A stretch of 64,000 bases of DNA, taken from Haematococcus lacustris (Eukaryota; Chlorophyta; Chlorophyceae; Chlamydomonadales; Haematococcaceae). The notes beneath the pieces were generated by a model. The model was given only the letters and a program-made list of their open reading frames with translations. It searched no databases and was not told where the DNA came from. The number at the start of each line of letters is the position of its first letter. Position 1 is the stretch's first letter. Shown piece by piece: positions 32,701 to 45,300 of the stretch. The DNA is taken from positions 1,835,113 through 1,899,112 of the forward strand of contig JASKMD010000029.1 of NCBI GenBank assembly GCA_030144725.1, given 5' to 3'. A program made the position numbers and the translations under genes.

Positions 32701-35700
32701 AGTAGATGGTGGTCGACACCGTAATGATGGTGGACAACATGATCAGCCCTGCACCACCACACCCAGGGCACCAGCAGCGAGGCTGACAAGCCACGACACA
32801 ACCAACCAACCAACCAACCAACCTACCTACCACCCTTGCTGCTGCAGTGGGCTGATGCTGCTGCTGGTTCTTGTGCTGCCCTCACCATAGATGCCCAGGT
32901 AGTGCAGGGAGTCCACCAGGTTCTCGTCCATGATGTCCTGGTCCTTGGTGAACGCCAGCAGCAGCTCACCCACTGGGTTTTGCAGGAAAAAGCTCAGCGG
33001 GGCATACAGGGTGCTGCGGGTGCAGGGTGAGTGGGGCAGTAACTGATAAGCCACCAGCAAGGGAAAGGAAAGGGAAAAGGGCGCAACAGCCACTGCGACT
33101 GCTAGTGTGGTCAGCTGGAGGCTGTACTTCCAGCTGAAGGGGGAGAGGTATCAAGTAGCATGGCATAGCTGCCAGCTGCCTGGTCCTAGGCCCCTCCTGC
33201 TGCTGCCCTCCTGGATCAGGCCCAGCCTCACTTGTGCACGGCGCGGGCGTGCAGGCGCTGGCAGGAGCCGTGTGTCCACCAGTGGAAGCCGGCACCGCGG
33301 AAGAACATGGAGAAGACGAAGAACAGCACAGGGATGGAGTAGGTGATGATGTAGGCCTGTAACACACACCAGGGGCAGGGCAGCAGCCGAGATTGGATGG
33401 GACCCTGGCTGGCCTTCCGCTGCACAGCACCACTGCTTGACAGCTGCTGCCCTCCTGCCTGGGCTGCCCTGTCCACCCAGCCCACCACTCCTGAAGCTAC
33501 ACTTCCAGCCCACCTGGCCGGCAGACAGCTTGGTGAAGGGCGGGTCAGTGGCGGCGTCCACTGGGTTCCTCCTGATCACGCTCTTGGGGTACCACACGCG
33601 CGCGTCACTGGTCCACTGCCGCAGCCACCAGTCGCTGATCTGGCGGGAGGTCTGGCAGGCCAGGAAGATGATCAAGGTGATGGTGAACACCGTGCCCCAG
33701 CCCGGCGAGTAGGCTAACATGGTGCGCATGGCCTCGTTCACAGTCAGCGCGGTCTTCTTCTCCTTCTTCTTGCCCATGCTGCCCTTCAGGTCGGTCACGC
33801 CCAGGTTCAGCGAGCCGGAGGTCGCGGGGCGCGCCTTCTTGGTCGTGTCGCGCGGCTGCTCTGCGCCACCAGCAGCTGCCAGGAGGTGCGAGGTGGGCAG
33901 CACCCTCGACAGCAGCTCGCGCGCGCGCTCGTTCCAGGGTCCAAAGTACAGCATGCGGCCGTCCTCCATGATGGCCACCTTGTCCATCTGCGGCAGGAAC
34001 TCGACCTGGTGCGTGATCATGACCACGGCCTTGTCGCGCATCAGGCCGCGCAGGCAGTGGCTGAACATGTGGTGGGCGGTGTGGTGGTCCACAGCGGACA
34101 GGGCGTTGTCCAGCAGCACCAGGTCGCTGTCGGCGTAGGCAGCGCGGGCCACGTTCAGGCGCTGGCGCTGGCCTGCAGTGCAGGAAGTCAAGCAAGGAGC
34201 TCCACACGTGGCAGGCCTGTGGTTGCAGAGGAGGGGATGGGAGGGAGCATATGGCTGGGTGGAGGGGCCAGGCCAGGCCCAGCAGCAGGCAGGCGTGCTC
34301 ACCACCGCTGAGGTTGATGCCACGCAGGCCTGCATAGCTCTGGTTGCCCTGTGGGAGGATCTGCAGGTCCAGCTCCAGGGCACAGGCGTGGATGACGGCA
34401 TCGTAAGCCTCAGGGTCGAACTCCTTGCCAAACAGGATGCTGTCACGCTGCAAGCACCCAGGCAGGAAGGAAACGTAGGCATTGGTCCAGCATGGCAGAG
34501 GCACTTGCCTTGCCCTGCCCTACTACTCCACACACCCAGCTGTGTCCCAGATCCTTGCCCTGCCCTGCCCTGCGCAGCCCTGTGCTACCTGGCTGTGTGC
34601 CTCACCAGGGTCAGGTTCTGGCACCAGGGGTTCTGGGGCACGTAGGCCACGCGGCCACCGCATGTGGCGCTGCCATGCAGCTTCTCCATGTTGCCCAGGA
34701 TGGCAGAGATGAGGGACGACTTGCCAGCACCCACACGCCCCACGACAGCCACCAGTTCACCAGCCTTGACGCTGAACTCGGGCACAGACAAGGTGAATGG
34801 GGTGGTGCTGTTGGGGTGCTTGAACTCCGCATCCCGCTGCAGCCAGGCAGGCACAGCCACCAGGTGAGGCAAGGATGGGCAGGGGAGGCACAGCGGCAGG
34901 GATGAGGGGCAGGGCAGTGGTTGCAAGAGGCATTGAAAGGGGTAGGCCAGGGGCAGGATTGCACTAGCAGCCTGCATCCTGCACTCACAATAGCGACCCC
35001 GGCTGTGCGGTTCATGGCCTGGCGGTCCGGCACCTCAGCCAGCAGGAACGCCTCCACCCTGCGGCAAGCACAGGCCAGCAGCAGCGGCAGCCGCATGTCC
35101 ACTGCTGGGGCTGGCAGGCCTAGTCAGCTCGTTGTTCATCAGCAAGGCCTGAAAGACCTGGCAGGCTGGAGCTGCTACTGGTGGCACGTGTGGCAGCAGC
35201 ACCTCACCTGTCGATTGAGGCAAGCATATCTGATGCAGCGCGCATGGCCTTGGGCAGCACCACCAGGGGGAAGCGGAGGATGTTGAACAGGGACAGGATG
35301 GGGAAGGTCAGGGTGCTGGTGATGCGCGACACATTGAGCTCGTAAGCGCTGAAGATGACCAGGGCGGTGGCAGGTGGGGTGCCGAACACCATCCTGCGGC
35401 ACAAAGGAGCGTGGCACAGCAGTCAGCAGCAGCAAGTCAAGCCACAGGATGGTAGGCAGTCTGTGGCCACTGGGTGTCATGCTCATGCAGGCCAGAGGGG
35501 CCAAGTGGGAGAGTTCAGGGCAGGGCTAGGCAGAGCAGGGCAGGGCAGGTAGAGGGGAAGCATGGCCAGTCCGCTGCTACCCACTCACATGACCTGGATG
35601 GTCTTGATCAGGGCCACACGAAACTGGATGGCCAGCTCACGCTTGCGGATCTGCACACCAGGCAGCACGGCGCAAGATGACACCCAATGCCCACCCAAGA

Positions 35701-37939
35701 CGGATGAAGGCACAGAACAAATTGCTCCAGACCAAGAAGGCAGGGGCAGGGGCAGGGGCTTTGTAGGGAGCAGCCACTCACTGTGCTGACAGTCTTCTCA
35801 AAGAACTGCTCCCAGGCATAGTACCTGGCAAGGGGCAGCACCAGCCAGCAACAGGCCACTCAGCCAGCAGCCTGCAGCTGTGTTCAGGTCACTGATAGCT
35901 GTGTTCAGGGCAGGGGTGGGTGGGCCAGTGCGACCATCGCCAGGCGACCAGGGCAGGTGTGACCAGGGTGTGAGCCAGTCAGCCGGTGCTGGGTGCTGTG
36001 GTGCTCACTTGACCAGCTTCATGGCGGGCAGCAGCTCCTGGAAGATGGAGCCGCGCTCCTGAGTGTTGGCTGCGTTGGCCTTCTTGTGCAGGATGATGCG
36101 CCAGCCAAACAGGTACTGGCAGGGCATGACGATGAACACCACACCCCAGCCAGGCAGCGCCCACTGCTTGACCAGCACCACCAGAATGGTCAGGATGGCC
36201 AGCGCCTCAATGGGAGCGGTCCACAGGTAGTGGATGTCCTGCAGGGCCAGAGGGGCAGGAGGGTGAAGGGCATCCAGTGCGCGGCTAGGCCCAAACCTGG
36301 CCTGGCAAGCGCAGCAGCAGCCGTAGCAGCAGGCCAGCAGCAGCCCATCAACAGCACACCTGGCAGCAGGTACTAGGCAGCCTAAGTGCCTGACCTCCAT
36401 ACCACACCACCCCCTTGCCCACGCCTCGCCCAAGCCTTGCCTGGATGCCATCGAAGATCTTGGTGATGTCACTGGCCACAAATGACACAGCGTCCGAGGC
36501 CATCTCCTTGGTGATGCTGGCCATGGCAAAGGACTTGCGGCAAATGGCGTTGGTCAGAGCGGCGCGTACAGACACGCCCACCGTCATGCAGCCATACGTC
36601 ATGCGCTGGAGGGCAATGCCTGCAGCCAGGCGCAGCTTTGCAGTTTGCTGATATTGCGATATGGAGTGGGCGGCGAGGATGGAAGGCACAGCCAACCAGG
36701 CCAGACCAGGGCAGGTCAAGCAGGTCAGCAGGCAGCCTAGCAGGCCGGCCTGCAGGCCAGGCAGGGTCGAGCCTTGCTGGTGCAATGGCTGCGCAGTCAA
36801 GCCAGCCTTGGTGCCAGCTTCAGCAGGGCAGGGCAGGTAGGTGTGGTGAGGGCAGGCAGTCTGTGCACCCACCCAGCACGTAGCCGTCCATGAAGAAGGC
36901 TGCAGCCAGGATCCAGCCCTGGTAGGGCTCCCTCCACTCTGGGTGCCTGTTCACGTGGAACTGGAGCGTGCGAACGAAGAAGAAGGCACCCATGATGACG
37001 CACACCGACCACAGCAGCTTGAACAGGCCTGCAGGAGCAAGGGCGTTGGTGCAGGCGCATTGGACCTCAGCACAAGGTGTGTGATGTTTGCTGGACATAA
37101 CAGACAAGGACCAGGCATGAGGCTGGGGTGGCTCAGGGAGTCAGGGCTGAGAGAGGTGTGCAGGCATGGTCACCAAGAGGTGGCAGTGGCAGACTGTAGA
37201 GCTGGCTCAGGCAAAAGAGCCAAACACAGAGAAACCAGGTGGTGAAGTGGGCAGGCAGATGGTGTGGCACAGGAGGTGCCAGGCGGCAGTGTGATGCAGG
37301 CAGCGGCCAGCAGATGGGCTGTGTCCTGGACCTCACCTGCCAGCATCAGCTGCCGGCCAAACACTGATTGCAGGACCTTGCGGAGCTTGGGGTTGCCCTT
37401 GGCCACAGCTTCATCCCAGGCGGTGCGGAACCGTTCGTAAGCCACCTGCGTACAGATCGCGGCGTAGGCTGCGTCAGTTGGCAGCGCAAGCGTCCAGGTG
37501 AGGCCCAAGGCTGCGACAAGCTGTCAAATCCCGGTCCGGAAAAGGTCAGGTCGCCTAAAAGATGGTTGACTCGTGGAAGTAGTAGGGTTCAAACGCTGTG
37601 AAGCACGCTGAGGCTGACGGCTGAAGTTGCAGGACAATGTCCGCTGCCAACGGCGATGGTTGCGCCCCGGCCTAGGGAGCCAATGACCCTCCCGCGGCAC
37701 TCACGTCTGCAGTTTGCTCAGGTGGCAGCACGCAGGCCTCCACTGGCACATCATCTCTCCGCGCAGCCGAGACAATGGGATTAATCCACCTGCCGGCCGG
37801 CACCAGGGTTATATGAGCTGGACCGGGGCTTGCGACCCTGCGGAGTGGCTGTGGCCCAACAACTCTCCTACCTGAAGCTATACTTGTTGAAGAAGCCAGC
37901 GGTCGCGTCCGACGCGGCGTACTTATTGGCGACGCCCAT
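29712..37939 (-). CDS. ABCC-type (MRP) ABC transporter, copy A, about 25 exons
   Basis: A full-size exporter (two membrane domains, two ATPase domains) that typically moves conjugates or organic anions across the vacuolar or plasma membrane. Start ATG at 37939 ([17 protein letters not shown]). Firm first exons are 37939-37872, 37789-37705 ([11 protein letters not shown], the ABCC pre-membrane motif) and 37445-37337. Later exons, by content: about 37029-36874, 36618-36442, 36239-36009, 35824-35782, 35650-35588, 35394-35208 (first membrane domain); 35058-34988; 34837-34607 with Walker [10 protein letters not shown]; 34450-34302 ending LSGG; 34171-33514 starting [10 protein letters not shown], with Walker [13 protein letters not shown]; 33357 to 31705 (second membrane domain); 31531-31327; 31126-31068; 30970-30722 with Walker [10 protein letters not shown]; 30552-30424 with WSLGQQQ; 30254-30108 with [12 protein letters not shown]; and 29892-29712. 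The signature LSGGQ is split by an intron. The first Walker B has Asn where a carboxylate often stands, consistent with asymmetric ABCC ATPase sites. Confidence 0.88.
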
Positions 37940-38195
37940 TGCGGGTGTGGCCAAATGCGGTGGAAGCTGGGCTGGTCCAGCTCTGCCTGTATTGTGGGTG
38001 GGTGGGGCTTTAAGCTTTTAGGATTGTAGGAGTGAGTGTTCGAGGTTCCGGCATACAACCCCCTACGCGGCTGAACCTCGGCATTGGTGCGTGATGGTAT
38101 GTTCGCACCATTGGATGACCTCACGCAAGATAAGAGCTTGTCAGACAACAGCTCGTGTCACACGGTTTCAAGAGACGGAGCAACCCAACAATAGT

Positions 38196-38300
38196 AGAGG
38201 ACTGCGATGGTTTGCGCTGGTTTGTGCGTTCGGTGTAAGCCAATACGATAGCCAGCACCGTGAAGTTGTGGGCGCCTGAGACTAGGGCAGGGAATAGAGT
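38196..38300. other. junction between the two duplication units
   Basis: A short stretch between the upstream region of copy A and the 3' end of copy B, with no gene seen. Confidence 0.4.
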
Positions 38301-38304
38301 GTTG

Positions 38305-38309
38305 TTACA
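38305..38309 (-). terminator. TGTAA polyadenylation-type signal of ABCC copy B
   Basis: TGTAAC on the minus strand about 490 bp after the stop at 38800, conserved with copy A. Confidence 0.45.
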
Positions 38310-38799
38310 TTCATTCAACTCCCAGCTACCTCACTCACGCTTCAGATCCAAGTTCACAGATACATCCATTGTTCTACACTACAAGCTGCATGATGCTGTT
38401 CCTGCCATACAAAATGTTCACACATCTGCTCACGCTATGCAAGGATGCTGCCTGCCACTCTATGCAGGTACACAGGTGCTCAGCATGCAACTGCCAGCGC
38501 CGCAGCAGGTGTTGGACAAGCATGCACAGTACAAGCGTAGGGACATCTCGCCAGTTTTAGCTGTAGCTTTAGCTTCCCCACCTACACATACACTCCCCTC
38601 TTCTTGCTGCCTCCATGGCTTCACAGCCAGCATGTGAAAACTCCCAGCCTCTTTCAATTCTTCTCACCCATGGCTGTCGGCCCCATGGCCTGACCTAACC
38701 CATCGCATACTCTCCATCACAGAACCCACATGCTTGCGTGCCACAGCTCGACTGGCTGCCTCTTGCCCTCCTTCACTGGCTGCTGTCCACTGCCCCTGC

Positions 38800-41700
38800 T
38801 CAGCGCCCGTGCCCTGCAGCCTGGCGTGCCGCAAAGAAGTTGGCTGCCATCTGGCGCAGCGCGGCTGCAGCAGCGTCGCCAGTCTTGTCCACCAGCTTGC
38901 TGAACATGGACTCCCGGTCAGCCAGCAGGGCGCTGGGCTCCGCATTCTCCTTCAGCACACCAGCCTCCATCACCAGCACCTGGGCAGGGCAGGGGGCAGG
39001 GGGCACTGTGAAGCCAGCACTCACTGCCCTCCAGCCTAATGGCACGCAATGCCAGCAACCAGCGCTTCCAGCACCTCAGCCTGACAGGCCCCTCCTCTGC
39101 TGCTGGGTTCAGGCAGACCAGCGCATGCCTCTGCCAGCGGCTGTGCCTTGCCCTGCCACCCGCCCCTCACGGCCTAGGCAGCTGCTGGCCTCACCTTGTC
39201 GGACTCAATCACGGTGTCCAGGCGGTGCGCAATGGTGATGATGGTGCGTGCCTGGAATACGCGCTTGATGACGGCCTGCACCTCCTGCTCAGTGGCCGGG
39301 TCCATGGCGGCAGTGGCCTCGTCCAGGCACAGCACAGGCACCTGCAGCACCAGGGCCACCAGCCAGGGCTCAGCTCAACCACTGCTCCACCTGGCCAGCT
39401 CGACCAGCAGCACAGCAGATGTGGACCTCACAACCTGGCTGATGTGCACAACAACGCTGTTCCTGGGCCTACAGCCATCCACCACCAACAGCAGTGCCGG
39501 TTGGCCACACGCACCTTGCGCAGGGCAGCGCGCGACAGGCACACCAGCTGCTGCTGGCCCAGGGACCAGGCGCCTGAGCCAGTGCCAGCCACACGGCCGT
39601 CCAGGCCGCCTGTGCGCTTCACCTGCTCCTCAAGGCTGGCCTGTGGGGCAGGACAGGGCAGAAGGGGGTCAGCTGTGAGTGTGGAGCAGGGGCAGGGAGC
39701 AGTGGGAAGGGGCCAGTAGGGGTAGGGGCTGCCGTATCTGGCTGTGCGCCTGACCCTGGCTGCACTCCCTGTCGGCTGCTGCTGCCACCAGCACTGGCCT
39801 GGCCTGGCTCTCACCTGCTTGATGACGTCCCACAGCTCCACATCAGTGTGTTCGCTGAAGGGGTCCAGGTTGGTGCGCACGGTGCCGCTGAACACCACTG
39901 GCTCCTGGGGGATGATGCTCAGACCGCGGCGCAGGCGGCGCAGGGTCATGCTGGCGATGTTTGCACCGTCCACGAAGATGTTGCCCTTCTCCAGCTCAAA
40001 CATGCGGTACAGCGCCAGCAGCAGCGTGCTCTTGCCCGACCCAGTGCGACCCACCACGCCAACCTGCAGTGGGGGGCAGCCAAGCAGCCAGGCAGCTTAG
40101 CAGTCAGTGGGTGCAGTAGCCTGTGGGGTGGGGAGCAGTGCCCTGTCCTGGTGCTCACCTTGTCATGGTGGGCCAGCGAGAAGGTGACGCCCTTGAGGGC
40201 AAAGGGTGCAGTGGGCGCATCTGCAGGTCATGGGCAGCAAGCTGCTGGTGGGCAGAGCGTGGGCTGATGCCCAGCAATGGGAATGTTGACCATGAGGTCG
40301 TGGGTGCATGCAAGCTGGCACAGGGGCAGCACAGGGGCAGGGACACAGGCTGGTCAGCTGGAGGTGCATCATCTCAGGCCAGCCACTGCCTGTGGGGGCT
40401 TGGGCCAGCCACTCACATTTCATCCACACGTTGTCAAACACCACGGTGCCGCGGCTGGGCCAGTTGATGGGTGCCCCGTCAGCGTCCATGGTGCCAGACT
40501 TGGCCTGCTTGCCTCCCGCTGACACCACGATGCTCAGGTCAGGCTTGCCACCACTGGTAGAGGTGCTGGAAACCGGGGTTTGATCAGCCTTGGCAGCACC
40601 CTCCACTGGAATGGAGGTGGCTGCAGCAGCAGGGAGGCGAGCAGGCCAGCAGGGGTGGGCAGCTGGGAATGGGTTTTGGTCCGGGTGCTGCAGGGTGTGG
40701 TGTGGGGCCAGCACTAGGCAGGGGCAGTCCTGTGCTCGTCAGGGTGTGCGCTGGGCTGCTGTCCAGGCAGGAGCACGGCCACCACCCACCCAGCCAGCCG
40801 ATCTTCTCCACAGCAGCCAGGTTGAACAGGGACTCTGCCAGGAAGCGCACGGACCAGGTGTAGAACACAAGCATCTGCACAGAAAGCAGGGCATGCCAGG
40901 GCAAGTGGTGCGGTGAGGGTTAGTGGTGCGGTGTGGTGTGGCAGGGCAGGGTATGCTGGAACAGGTCAGGTCAGGTCAGGTTGATCAGCAGCAGCGGTTG
41001 CAGTGGCGGTGTCACCCAGTGTGGTTGCCCAGTGCAAGGGGCCCTCACCTGGATGGTGTTGCTGAATGCCAGTCCCACAGTGGCTGCTCCCAGCTCCTCC
41101 GCCAGGCCCACCGCAAAGCAGGACACGGCCAGCACCAGGATGGCGCCGTACAGGTCGCACCAGTGCGCCAGCCACAGGTTCAGGGACTCGCCAGTGAACA
41201 CGGTGGCGTGGTGCACGTCATTCCTGAGCAGCCAAGGCGGCAACCAGGCAGGCTGGGAGGGTGGTGTGCCTGGGTGCTGGGGCTGGTAGGCGGACATGGC
41301 CAGGTGCTCAGCTCAGTGGCCTGGAGCCTTGCGCCCCAGGCAGCTGTGGAGCAGCCAGGTGGCTAGCCATGCGAGGGATGTCACGCATGCTCCATGGCAT
41401 GCAGGCTGGGGCTGGTGCGTCCACTCACCGCTGGATGGCAGTCTGGATGAAGAACTCTGTCTTGTTGAAGGCCTGGATGACGGACAGCCCCTCCAGCGTC
41501 TCAGCCACCAGGCCCACCAGCGCTCCTGCTCAGCAGGCAGGGCCAGGGAGCAGCTCATGCCAGGGCCAGGGCCAGGGCCACAGGGAAGGGTTTGATGCCA
41601 GGCAGGCCAGGTGCCAGCAGGGCTACCAGCACCGCCAGCAGCCCACCACAAGGCTGCCACTAGATTTGCTTGTGCACTGGCCAACTGTGGCTGTCATACA

Positions 41701-42314
41701 GCCCTCACCTCCTGTGGTGGTGCGGTGCGCCTTGAGCTTGGTGGCAGCGGGCAGGTAGAACACCAACATGATCAGGGTCACGATGATGAGCACGCCCGCA
41801 AAGGCAGAGAAGTAGTAGATGGTGGTCGACACCGTAATGATGGTGGACAACATGATCAGCCCTGCACCACCACACCCAGGGCACCAGCAGCGAGGCTGAC
41901 AAGCCACGACACAACCAACCAACCAACCAACCAACCAACCAACCAACCAACCAACCAACCAACCAACCTACCACCCTTGCTGCTGCAGTGGGCTGATGCT
42001 GCTGCTGGTTCTTGTGCTGCCCTCACCATAGATGCCCAGGTAGTGCAGGGAGTCCACCAGGCCCTCGTCCATGGTGTCCTGGTCCTTGGTGAACGCCAGC
42101 AGCAGTTCGCCCACTGGGTTTTGCAGGAAGAAGCTTAGCGGGGCGTACAGGGTGCTGTGGGTGTAGGGCGAGTGGGGCGAGAACTAATCAGCCACAGTGC
42201 AGGCAAAGGAGAGGGAAAGGAAACGAGCTGCAGCAGACCCTGGCGCCATCTGCACTGAATGCTGGCAACGAGTGGTATGGCATAGCTGGCAGCTGCCCTG
42301 ATCCTAGGACCCTC

Positions 42315-42347
<33 letters not shown>

Positions 42348-45300
42348 CCCTTACATCAGGCCCAGCCTCACTTGTGCACGGCGCGGGCGTGCAGGCGCTG
42401 GCAGGAGCCGTGTGTCCACCAGTGGAAGCCGGCACCGCGGAAGTACATGGAGAAGACGAAGAACAGCACAGGGATGGAGTAGGTGATGATGTAGGCCTGC
42501 AGCTCACACCAGGGGCAGGGCAGCAGCCAGGATTAGATGGGGAGCAACCCTGGCTGCCCCTGCACCACACAGCAGCACTGTCCCTGACCTCCTGCACTGG
42601 GCTGCCCTGTCCGTAATCCCACCCAGTCAACTCCTGTAGCTGTACTTCCAGTTCACCTGGCTGGCAGACAGCTTGGTGAAGGGCGGGTCAGTGGCGGCGT
42701 CCACTGGGTTCCTCCTGATCACGCTCTTGGGGTACCACACGCGCGCGTCACTGGTCCACTGCCGCAGCCACCAGTCGCTGATCTGGCGGGAGGTCTGGCA
42801 GGCCAGGAAGATGATCAAGGTGACGATGAACACCGTGCCCCAGCCCGGCGAGTAGGCTAACATGGTGCGCATGGCCTCGTTCACAGTCAGCGCGGTCTTC
42901 TTCTCCTTCTTCTTGCCCATGCTACCCTTCAGGTCGGTCACGCCCAGGTTCAGCGAGCCGGAGGTCGCTGGGCGCGCCTTCTTGGTCGTGTCGCGCGGCT
43001 GCTCTGCGCCACCAGCAGCTGCCAGGAGGTGCGAGGTGGGCAGCACCCTCGACAGCAGCTCGCGCGCGCGCTCGTTCCAGGGTCCAAAGTACAGCATGCG
43101 GCCGTCCTCCATGATGGCCACCTTGTCCATCTGCGGCAGGAACTCGACCTGGTGCGTGATCATGACCACGGCCTTGTCGCGCATCAGGCCGCGCAGGCAG
43201 TGGCTGAACATGTGGTGGGCGGTGTGGTGGTCCACAGCGGACAGGGCGTTGTCCAGCAGCACCAGGTCGCTGTCGGCGTAGGCAGCGCGGGCCACGTTCA
43301 GGCGCTGGCGCTGGCCTGCAGTGCAGGAAGTCAAGCAAGGAGCTCCACACGTGGCAGGCCTGTGGTTGCAGAGGAGGGGATGGGAGGGAGCATATGGCTG
43401 GGTGGAGGGGCCAGGCCAGGCCCAGCAGCAGGCAGGCGTGCTCACCACCGCTGAGGTTGATGCCACGCAGGCCTGCATAGCTCTGGTCGCCCTGTGGGAG
43501 GATCTGCAGGTCCAGCTCCAGGGCACAGGCGTGGATGACGGCATCGTAAGCCTCAGGGTCGAACTCCTTGCCAAACAGGATGCTGTCACGCTGCAAGCAC
43601 CCAGGCAGGAAGGAAACGTAGGCATTGGTCCAGCATGGCAGAGGCACTTGCCTTGCCCTGCCCTACTACTCCACACACCCAGCTGTGTCCCAGATCCTTG
43701 CCCTGCCCTGCCCTGCGCAGCCCTGTGCTACCTGGCTGTGTGCCTCACCAGGGTCAGGTTCTGGCACCAGGGGTTCTGGGGCACGTAGGCCACGCGGCCA
43801 CCGCATGTGGCGCTGCCATGCAGCTTCTCCATGTTGCCCAGGATGGCGGAGATGAGGGACGACTTGCCAGCACCCACACGCCCCACGACAGCCACCAGTT
43901 CACCAGCCTTGACGCTGAACTCGGGCACGGACAAGGTGAATGGGGTGGTGCTGTTGGGGTGCTTGAACTCCGCATCCCGCTGCAGCCAGGCAGGCACAGC
44001 CACCAGGTGAGGCAAGGATGGGCAGGGGAGGCACAGCGGCAGGGATGAGGGGCAGGGCAGTGGTTGCAAGAGGCATTGAAAGGGGTAGGCCAGGGGCAGG
44101 ATTGCACTAGCAGCCTGCATCCTGCACTCACAATAGCGACCCCGGCTGTGCGGTTCATGGCCTGGCGGTCCGGCACCTCAGCCAGCAGGAACGCCTCCAC
44201 CCTGCGGCAAGCACAGGCCAGCAGCAGCGGCAGCCGCATGTCCACTGCTGGGGCTGGCAGGCCTAGTCAGCTCGTTGTTCATCAGCAAGGCCTGAAACAC
44301 CTGGCAGGCTGGAGCTGCTACTGGTGGCACGTGTGGCAGCAGCACCTCACCTGTCGATTGAGGCAAGCATATCTGATGCAGCGCGCATGGCCTTGGGCAG
44401 CACCACCAGGGGGAAGCGGAGGATGTTGAACAGGGACAGGATGGGGAAGGTCAGGGTGCTGGTGATGCGCGACACATTGAGCTCGTAAGCGCTGAAGATG
44501 ACCAGGGCGGTGGCAGGTGGGGTGCCGAACACCATCCTGCGGCACAAAGGAGCGTGGCACAGCAGTCAGCAGCAGCAAGTCAAGCCACGGATGGTAGGCA
44601 GTCTGTGGCCACTGGGTGTCATGCTCATGCAGGCCAGAGGGGCCAAGTGGGAGAGTTCAGGGCAGGGCTAGGCAGAGCAGGGCAGGTGGGCAATGTAGGG
44701 TTAGGGGTAGTAATGGGAGAGGGGTGACAGGGGGTGGGCAGGGAGGGAGAGGGAGGGCATGGCTAGTACAACCTCAGAATATGCTGAACTTTGGATGGAG
44801 GGTCTCGACTGTGCTCTATCCGCTGCTGCCCACCCACATGATCTGGATGGTCTTGATGAAGGCCACACGGGACTGGATGGCCAGCTCACGCTTGCGGATC
44901 TGCACACCAGGCAGCACGGCTCGAGATGACACCCAATGCCCACCCAAGACGGATGAAGGTACAGAACAAATGGCCCCAGACCAAGAAGGCAGGGGCAGGG
45001 GCAGGGGCAGGGGCAGGGGCAGGGGCAGGGGCAGGGGCAGGGGCAGGGGCAGGGGCAGGGGCAGGGGCAGGGGCAGGGGCAGGGGCAGGGGCAGGGGCAG
45101 GGGCAGGGGCAGGGGCAGGGGCAGGGGCAGGGGCAGGGGCAGGGGCAGGGGCAGGGGCAGGGGCAGGGGCAGGGGCAGGGGCAGGGGCAGGGGCAGGGGC
45201 AGGGGCAGGGGCAGGGGCAGGGGCAGGGGCAGGGGCAGGGGCAGGGGCAGGGGCAGGGGCAGGGGCAGGGGCAGGGGCAGGGGCAGGGGCAGGGGCAGGG

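Larger units (their letters stand above)
29170..38195 (-). repeat. tandem duplication unit A (ABCC transporter gene plus flanks)
   Basis: Collinear with 38300-47850, including the 3' region, all exons, introns and the upstream region (a TGTTCGAGGTTCC... block near 38040 and 47690). Confidence 0.85.
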